Part shown: positions 7,415-11,510 of the stretch, in pieces
How positions within the stretch are numbered: position 1 is the stretch's first letter
How the letters are laid out: every line of letters begins with the position of its first letter
DNA from: Balneolales bacterium
GTDB taxonomy: Bacteria > Bacteroidota > Rhodothermia > Balneolales > Natronogracilivirgulaceae
NCBI GenBank assembly: GCA_007127695.1
Contig: SKYW01000178.1
Coordinates: 1-11,510, forward strand
Reading direction: 5' to 3'
Length of the DNA stretch: 11,510 nucleotides
Notes under the pieces: generated by a model
Seen by the model: the letters and a program-made list of their open reading frames with translations, nothing else
What the model was told of the DNA's origin: nothing
Databases searched by the model: none
Translations under genes and position numbers: made by a program

Positions 7415-9304
7415 TCAGTTGTTTAAATATACCATCAAAACAGCAATATCGCTTGCCGATACCCCGCTGATTCTGCTTGCCTGGCCAATGGTTTCGGGAC
7501 GCACCCGGCTCAGTTTTTGCCTGCCTTCACTGGAAAGGCTTTGCAGGTTCTGGTATGTGATCTTCTCCGGAATCCGCATATGTTCTTTCTCGCGTATCTG
7601 TCGGACCATCTCAAACTCTTTTTCGATATAGCCCTCGTACTTGAACTGAATTTCGACCTGTTCAATGACCAGCGGGTCGATGGTTATCTTTTCAACCTGC
7701 TCGCGAAGTTCCGGGTCATGTGCAATAAGATCCGGAAGTGTGAGATGCGGCCGTGTAATTATTTTTGGGATCTTCAGCGACTGGCGAAGCGGTGACTGTC
7801 CGATGGATGATAAGAAGTCATTGAATACTTCCGGTCGCGCGCTGTATCCGGTCAGTAATGTTCTGAGTTGAGTGATTTGCGCAAGCTTGGCGTCGAGCCG
7901 CTTTTTTCGTTCGTCCGATGCCAGTCCGATTTCATGACCGAGCGGGGTCAGCCGAAGGTCGGCATTGTCCTGTCGGAGAAGTATCCGGTGCTCGGCGCGC
8001 GAAGTGAACATGCGATAGGGTTCTTCGGTGCCCTTGTTGACCAGGTCATCGATAAGCACACCGATGTATGCTTCGGAGCGTTGAAGGACAACTTCCGGTT
8101 TTCCGAGCACCTTGCGCGCTGCATTGATCCCGGCCATGAGTCCCTGGCTGGCAGCTTCTTCGTAGCCCGTGGTACCGTTAATTTGTCCGGCAAAGTAGAG
8201 TCCGTCCACAAGTTTTGTTTCCATGTTCCGCCGTATCTGGTGCGGTGGAAAGTAGTCATACTCAATGGCATAACCGGGCCGGATCATGACCACTTTTTCA
8301 AACCCGGGTATGGTACGGAGGGCTTGATACTGCGTGTCCTCGGGAAGGCTCGTGGAGAATCCGTTCAAATACATCTCATAGGTGTTGCGTCCTTCCGGCT
8401 CCAGAAAAAGCTGATGGCGGTTCCGGTCCGCAAATCGGTGGATTTTATCCTCAATAGAGGGACAGTACCGGGGACCTGTGGATTGTATCCGGCCATTGAA
8501 CATGGGACTTCGATCAAAGCCGGTCCGCAGCACATCGTGCACTTCCGGAGTCGTATAGGCAATCCAGCAAGTCAGCTGTTCTTCCAGGTCCGGCAGTTGA
8601 TCCGTAAGAAAGGAGAAAGGTGTGGGATGTTCATCACCGTACTGGATCTCGAGTTTGTCAAGATCAACGGTTCTCCCGTCAAGACGGGGAGGGGTGCCTG
8701 TTTTCAGCCGGCCGGACTCAAACCCGAGCCGTTCCAGATTGGCAGTGATCCCAACAGAAGACCGTTCCCCCGATCGACCACCTCCAAAATTCTTTTCCCC
8801 GATGTGTATTAGTCCATTGAGAAAGGTGCCATTTGTCAGAATAACAGCTTTCCCTTTGATGATTTGACCGCTTTGGGTTTCAATGCCGGTCACGATGTTT
8901 TTTTCGGTGACCACCCCGGTGACACTGTCCTGGCGCAAATGAAGGGCTGGAATACGCTCAAGCTCTTCCCGAACATGTTGCGCATAGAGCATCCGGTCGC
9001 TCTGAGCCCTGGGGCTCCACATGGCAGGTCCCTTGCTTCTGTTGAGCATCCGGAATTGCACACCGGAAGAATCAGCAACCTTGCCCATGATACCGCCCAG
9101 CGCATCAATTTCCCGGACGAGCTGCCCTTTTGCAACGCCGCCAATAGCCGGGTTGCAGGACATCTGAGCGATGGCATTGAGGTTCATTGATATCAGCAGG
9201 GTTTGGCACCCCAATCGGGATGCTGCCGCTGCCGCCTCGCTGCCGGCATGGCCGCCTCCGACCACAATCACGTCGTATCCCGGATGCAAATTGGTATTGC
9301 TCAT
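7415..9304 (-). CDS. mnmG: tRNA uridine-5-carboxymethylaminomethyl modification enzyme MnmG (GidA)
   Basis: MnmG works with the GTPase MnmE to install the cmnm5 or nm5 group on the wobble uridine (U34) of certain tRNAs, using FAD, NADH and methylene-tetrahydrofolate. The 629-residue protein has the N-terminal Rossmann FAD motif [12 protein letters not shown] (14-25) and the signature [22 protein letters not shown] (50-71). The second signature [12 protein letters not shown] lies at 277-288, and [15 protein letters not shown] (371-385) contacts FAD. The C-terminal helical part that binds MnmE and tRNA includes [22 protein letters not shown] (428-449) and ends around '[14 protein letters not shown]'. 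Length is typical. I start at ATG 9304; a TTG at 9310 would add two residues. An independent promoter is probable because the upstream tRNA-Asp unit ends in a terminator. rsmG follows downstream, separated by a parS site. Confidence 0.97.
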   Translation of the reverse strand: MSNTNLHPGYDVIVVGGGHAGSEAAAAASRLGCQTLLISMNLNAIAQMSCNPAIGGVAKGQLVREIDALGGIMGKVADSSGVQFRMLNRSKGPAMWSPRAQSDRMLYAQHVREELERIPALHLRQDSVTGVVTEKNIVTGIETQSGQIIKGKAVILTNGTFLNGLIHIGEKNFGGGRSGERSSVGITANLERLGFESGRLKTGTPPRLDGRTVDLDKLEIQYGDEHPTPFSFLTDQLPDLEEQLTCWIAYTTPEVHDVLRTGFDRSPMFNGRIQSTGPRYCPSIEDKIHRFADRNRHQLFLEPEGRNTYEMYLNGFSTSLPEDTQYQALRTIPGFEKVVMIRPGYAIEYDYFPPHQIRRNMETKLVDGLYFAGQINGTTGYEEAASQGLMAGINAARKVLGKPEVVLQRSEAYIGVLIDDLVNKGTEEPYRMFTSRAEHRILLRQDNADLRLTPLGHEIGLASDERKKRLDAKLAQITQLRTLLTGYSARPEVFNDFLSSIGQSPLRQSLKIPKIITRPHLTLPDLIAHDPELREQVEKITIDPLVIEQVEIQFKYEGYIEKEFEMVRQIREKEHMRIPEKITYQNLQSLSSEGRQKLSRVRPETIGQASRISGVSASDIAVLMVYLNN

Positions 9305-9463
9305 GAACAAAGAGTCAGTAAGATGGTGCGTAAGTATTTGATGATTAAACGGTTACGTGTATTCTTAAGCAGGGTCTGCACGTGCTGATCCCCGACAGAT
9401 TCCCACAACCGCCGGGAGAACGCTGTCCCAGCTCCGGTAATTGCATCCGGAGACAGGAACAGA
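9305..9463. other. mnmG leader region, no gene
   Basis: This stretch lies between mnmG and the tRNA-Asp terminator. I see no coding potential and no convincing TAnnTTTG promoter box. It contains an inverted repeat, CTCCGG (9432-9437) and CCGGAG (9447-9452), separated by 9 nt. It could form a small hairpin in the mnmG leader or be an operator. The mnmG promoter must lie here unless transcripts read through from the tRNA gene. Confidence 0.4.
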
Positions 9464-9507
9464 AACAAAAAAAGCGTAACCAATTGATGGACAATTGACT
9501 ACGCTTT
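9464..9507 (-). terminator. Rho-independent terminator of tRNA-Asp
   Basis: On the minus strand AAAGCGTAGTCAATTG pairs along its whole 16-bp length with CAATTGGTTACGCTTT (two G-U pairs) around the loop TCCAT, followed by a T tract. The stem begins just 3 nt after the mature tRNA 3' end, so the primary transcript ends almost at the tRNA with little trailer to process. It separates the tRNA from mnmG. Confidence 0.88.
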
Positions 9508-9509
9508 TG

Positions 9510-9583
9510 CGATCCGGATGGGACTCGAACCCACGACCTCCTGCGTGACAGGCAGGCGTTCTAACCAACTGAACTACCGGACC
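9510..9583 (-). tRNA. tRNA-Asp (anticodon GUC)
   Basis: The 74-nt minus-strand sequence folds as a full cloverleaf. The acceptor stem is GGTCCGG with CCGGATC (one G-U pair), the D arm contains AGTTCAGTTGGTTAGAAC, and the anticodon stem CCTGC/GCAGG encloses the loop CTGTCAC. The anticodon is GTC (plus-strand 9547-9549), which reads Asp codons. The T arm is GTGGG TTCGAGT CCCAT. Position 73 is G, the discriminator expected for tRNA-Asp. The 3' CCA is not encoded, since the bases after G73 read CAA, so CCA must be added by nucleotidyltransferase. It is a single-gene unit with its own promoter at 9592-9623 and terminator at 9464-9507. Confidence 0.97.
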
Positions 9584-9591
9584 GAGGACAA

Positions 9592-9623
9592 CAAATATAA
9601 GAAGAATTTGTGTACAGAGTCAA
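9592..9623 (-). promoter_or_regulatory. Promoter of tRNA-Asp
   Basis: The minus strand shows TATATTTG (complement of 9592-9599), the Bacteroidota -7 box, identical to the rpmB promoter octamer. TTGACT (complement of 9618-9623) lies 18 nt further upstream, a good -35 element. Transcription would start at about 9585-9587, only a few bases before the mature tRNA 5' end. A leader this short is normal for single tRNA genes. Confidence 0.72.
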
Positions 9624-9734
9624 CATCCAACCCATGAAAAAAGATTTTGTGAGCGAACCCGGTGCCTGCGGTTCGGTTCAGTCATCGCTGTTTCGGTCGC
9701 GCAGCTCCGTCTTGCACCTGACGGCTGCATTGCA
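9624..9734. other. Spacer downstream of the peroxidase gene with a weak hairpin
   Basis: There is no gene here. CGAACC (9654-9659) and GGTTCG (9670-9675) form an inverted repeat that could fold after the peroxidase stop on the minus strand. The nearest T run is about 10 nt past the stem, so it is a poor Rho-independent terminator and I do not call it as one. Some readthrough toward tRNA-Asp is possible. Confidence 0.35.
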
Positions 9735-10283
9735 TTATTCATGAAGCAGGCGGACAACGGCATCCCGTACATTTTCGTTTAGCGGGTTCTCCCGGGTGCG
9801 GAAACGGTGCTGCAGTGTTCCATCGCGATCCAGAAGGAACTTCTCGAAATTCCAGTTAATCCCACCGGTAAAATCCCGGTTTTCTGTCGCAGTGAGAAAT
9901 ACGAATAATGGGTGTTGCTGCTCGCCTGTCACTTCCACTTTGGAAAAGAGCGGGAAGGAGATACTGAAATTCGTCTCACAAAATTCAAGGATCTCGTCAT
10001 CGGTGCCGGGTTCCTGATTTCCAAAATTGTTGGAAGGAAAACCCAAAATGACAAGGCCCTCGTCCCGGTACATATCATACAGTTCCTGCAGATCGTTGTA
10101 TTGTTTGGTAAAACCACACAACGATGCTGTGTTGACAACCATTATTACCTTACCTTTGAAGTCTTCCATGGAGACTTCCTGCCCCCTTATGTTCGTTACG
10201 GTAAAGTCAAAGAATGAAGTTTCGGCTTCCGGTGTTCCCATAAGCAGTGTAATAGAGATGAGAAGTGCGATTATAGCGGTCAT
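9735..10283 (-). CDS. Glutathione-peroxidase family thiol peroxidase, probably exported
   Basis: A 182-residue Cys-type GPx, an enzyme that reduces hydrogen peroxide and lipid hydroperoxides, in bacteria generally with thioredoxin rather than glutathione. The catalytic tetrad is visible: Cys56 in NTASLCGFTKQY, Gln90 in FGNQEPG, and Trp144-Asn145 in INWNFEKFLLDRDG. Cys102 in EFCETNF aligns with the resolving cysteine of thioredoxin-dependent GPx. The usual 'GFPCNQF' is GFPSNNF, so the middle cysteine is missing. Residues 1-20 (MTAIIALLISITLLMGTPEA) form a short hydrophobic segment resembling a signal peptide, suggesting a periplasmic location; bacterial homologues such as BtuE often lack one. 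Start at ATG 10283; an in-frame GTG at 10292 would add three residues. It is transcribed divergently from the barrel protein at 10354. The regulator is unknown. Confidence 0.9.
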   Translation of the reverse strand: MTAIIALLISITLLMGTPEAETSFFDFTVTNIRGQEVSMEDFKGKVIMVVNTASLCGFTKQYNDLQELYDMYRDEGLVILGFPSNNFGNQEPGTDDEILEFCETNFSISFPLFSKVEVTGEQQHPLFVFLTATENRDFTGGINWNFEKFLLDRDGTLQHRFRTRENPLNENVRDAVVRLLHE

Positions 10284-10353
10284 ATTATTCACGTATTAAG
10301 TCATGTCCATGATATCAGGTAAAAAACCCGTTTTAGTAAAAACGTTCCCAAGC
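10284..10353. promoter_or_regulatory. Divergent promoter region between the peroxidase and outer-membrane protein genes
   Basis: These 70 bp must carry the start signals of both divergent genes if the chosen starts are right. I find no TAnnTTTG match. CGTTTT (10329-10334) and AAAACG (10339-10344) form a 6-bp hairpin with a 4-nt loop 9 nt before the plus-strand ATG, which could be an operator or an mRNA hairpin. If the barrel gene starts at 10303, part of this stretch is coding. Confidence 0.35.
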
Positions 10354-11103
10354 ATGTGTAAAGATAAGGAAAATTCGAGTGGATGGGTCTTCCGGTCCGC
10401 CCTGCTGATCCTGCTCACATTGCCTATGGCTCTCCAGGCCCAGATGTTTTCCGTGGAAGAGCCGGAAAGAAGGGTGCGCTCATCCACCAGTTCTTTCACG
10501 GCCGGACCGGAATTCCTGACCATGAGTCTTCGCGATGGAGAACCGTTCAGCGGCAGAGTGTACAATTTCTCTGAGCCGGTGTACCTGATGAGGCTGGATC
10601 TGCCTGGCGTTGAGATTTACGGTGGGTTTCGCAACCGGATGGGAGAAGCGGATTCATTGAACTACTTGAACCTGGGGGCCAATATTATTGGTGCACTGCC
10701 ACTGATCCGGAGCAGCACCTATGGCGTATCCCTGCCATTGTGGCTGTCAACCGATTACACCCGGGTTAGAGAAACCGGCGGACAACAGCCGGAATCAGAG
10801 CAGTTCCGCCAAAGTTCGGCCTCGATAGGCCTGGGAGCCGGGGCTTTCTTCCGGCCGATAAGCAATATAAGATTACGCGCTGAATTCGTGCCGCAGATTG
10901 GATTTGCCGTCAGTTCGATGGGGAGCGATGCCGGTCAGATCGCTTCACTGAATGGCCGTGTGCGGCTGAACCTGGACCAGTTATTCCGCCGATATGGCCT
11001 CGAAATTGCATACAGATATACGTGGAGGAGATATTCCGGTACGGGGGACCGGTTTCTGTATGACATTGAGGGACATCATATCGGTTTTGGGGTGACGTTT
11101 TAG
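10354..11103 (+). CDS. Predicted outer-membrane beta-barrel protein of unknown function
   Basis: I do not recognise a named family. The 249-residue protein begins with a short polar/basic segment and a hydrophobic stretch, SALLILLTLPMALQAQ (15-30), ending in a signal-peptidase site after Ala-Leu-Gln-Ala. The remainder alternates polar and hydrophobic residues as amphipathic strands, for example VEIYGGFRNRM (86-96), YGVSLPLWLSTDYTRV (123-138), IRLRAEFVPQIGFAV (172-186), GRVRLNLDQL (201-210) and LEIAYRYTWRRY (216-227). It ends GHHIGFGVTF, with the C-terminal aromatic residue typical of BAM-folded barrels. An 8- to 10-strand barrel seems likely. I chose ATG 10354 because it gives a normal signal-peptide N-region; an earlier in-frame ATG at 10303 would add 17 residues and nearly touch the peroxidase gene. 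It appears monocistronic, with no partner that explains its role. Confidence 0.72.
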   Translation: MCKDKENSSGWVFRSALLILLTLPMALQAQMFSVEEPERRVRSSTSSFTAGPEFLTMSLRDGEPFSGRVYNFSEPVYLMRLDLPGVEIYGGFRNRMGEADSLNYLNLGANIIGALPLIRSSTYGVSLPLWLSTDYTRVRETGGQQPESEQFRQSSASIGLGAGAFFRPISNIRLRAEFVPQIGFAVSSMGSDAGQIASLNGRVRLNLDQLFRRYGLEIAYRYTWRRYSGTGDRFLYDIEGHHIGFGVTF

Positions 11104-11510
11104 CAAAGACCGGATATCGATCTGGTGTTGCGCCGATGCGCGAAGAAACCCCGGGGATGTCCCCCAGAGGTTAAAATTTCGCATCCAAAGGATTACATGC
11201 CATGGCCCAAGTCAAATGCCGTTTTTTTATCGCAAAATGCTATTTTCCATGGTACGTTTGACGAAGAAAGAAACATCTGAACATGAAACGAACATGACAG
11301 CCTCCGACTGACACACATGAGCATGATTGTATCCTGTCATGTGAGATCATTCTGACCAGATGAATCTAAATTGATTTAAACAGATGAACCGAAGGTCACG
11401 AAGTGCTACGAACATGACAGCCTCCGACTGACACACATGAGCATGATTGTATCCTGTCATGTGAGATCATTCTGACCAGATGAATCTAAATTGATTTAAA
11501 CAGATGAACC
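11104..11510. other. Non-coding 3' region with hairpins and the start of a repeat block
   Basis: There is no credible gene in these 407 bases. Just after the barrel stop are ACCGGAT/ATCTGGT (11109-11126, 4-nt loop) and GCGC/GCGC (11130-11141, 4-nt loop). Neither has a T tract, so they are not clear terminators. A G/C-rich self-complementary patch follows at about 11149-11175. From 11288 to the window end is a tandem repeat, listed separately. Confidence 0.55.
11288..11510. repeat. Tandem direct repeat, 120-bp period, running off the window
   Basis: Bases 11288-11390 recur without any mismatch at 11408-11510, where the window ends, so 103 identical bases are visible with a period of exactly 120. 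The unit consists of those 103 bases plus a 17-base linker (11391-11407). Inside the unit, ACATGACAG (11292-11300) is the inverted complement of CTGTCATGT (11334-11342). A second arm, CACATGA (11314-11320), can instead pair with TCATGTG (11337-11343). CAGATGAA occurs twice per unit, 24 bp apart (11357 and 11381). Stop codons interrupt the frames and I see no coding signal. The number of further copies is unknown. Confidence 0.93.

Noticed and set aside
7868..8812. Plus-strand open frame of 314 codons inside mnmG
   Set aside because: It is the antisense shadow of mnmG, whose protein shows strong family motifs throughout; the antisense product has no recognisable domain.
9365..9568. Minus-strand reading frame of 67 codons across the tRNA-Asp gene
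   Set aside because: It is a translation through a tRNA gene (the familiar 'GGRGFESHP' peptide from the T-arm region) and its terminator; there is no protein-like composition or conserved start.
9654..9675. Intrinsic terminator of the peroxidase gene
   Set aside because: The 6-bp stem is followed by a T run only after about 10 nt, too far for a standard intrinsic terminator.
11109..11141. Terminator of the outer-membrane protein gene
   Set aside because: Two small hairpins exist but neither is followed by a T run, so an intrinsic terminator cannot be supported.
11288..11510. CRISPR array
   Set aside because: The identical part is 103 bp with only a 17-base linker, and no short repeat/unique spacer pattern or cas gene is present; it is a plain tandem repeat.

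Overview
The window looks like a chromosomal housekeeping region from a member of the Bacteroidota/Rhodothermota/Balneolota lineage. I infer this from four things: a small DUF4295-type gene directly after rpmB-rpmG, promoters with the Bacteroidota-type -7 box TAnnTTTG, start codons almost without Shine-Dalgarno sequences, and a zinc-free L33. Base composition is roughly balanced. No species can be named from the sequence alone. I see no phage, transposase, CRISPR array or defence genes.

Left part (1-860, minus strand): the start of a YqeY-like gene cut by the window edge, then, reading right to left, an rpmB-rpmG-DUF4295 ribosomal-protein operon. It starts at a strong promoter (901-932) and ends at an intrinsic terminator (197-231). 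The 304-base divergent spacer 861-1164 holds that promoter, a perfect DnaA box (938-946), an A-rich tract and a probable gyrB promoter.

Centre-left (1165-5718, plus strand): gyrB and gyrA form a two-gene operon with a 15-nt gap, encoding both subunits of DNA gyrase with all diagnostic catalytic residues.

Centre-right (5730-9304, minus strand): mnmG-rsmG-WYL regulator, an operon converging on gyrA. It encodes a tRNA wobble-uridine modification enzyme, the 16S rRNA m7G methyltransferase and a WYL-type transcription factor whose start overlaps the end of rsmG by 14 nt. Two perfect 16-bp parS centromere sites lie here, one inside rsmG codons and one in the mnmG/rsmG spacer. They are the most informative signal in the window, marking it as a ParB loading zone and so probably close to the replication origin.

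Right part (9510-11510): tRNA-Asp(GUC) with its own promoter and terminator, an exported glutathione-peroxidase-like protein (minus), and a divergent outer-membrane beta-barrel protein of unknown role (plus). The last 407 bases carry no gene but contain a 120-bp tandem repeat that runs off the window edge.

Taken together, the genes serve DNA topology, translation (L28, L33, tRNA-Asp, MnmG, RsmG) and chromosome segregation. No complete new system is evident. The best candidates for a second look are the parS pair with its 30-bp palindrome, the DnaA-box spacer as a possible oriC element, and the 120-bp tandem repeat.
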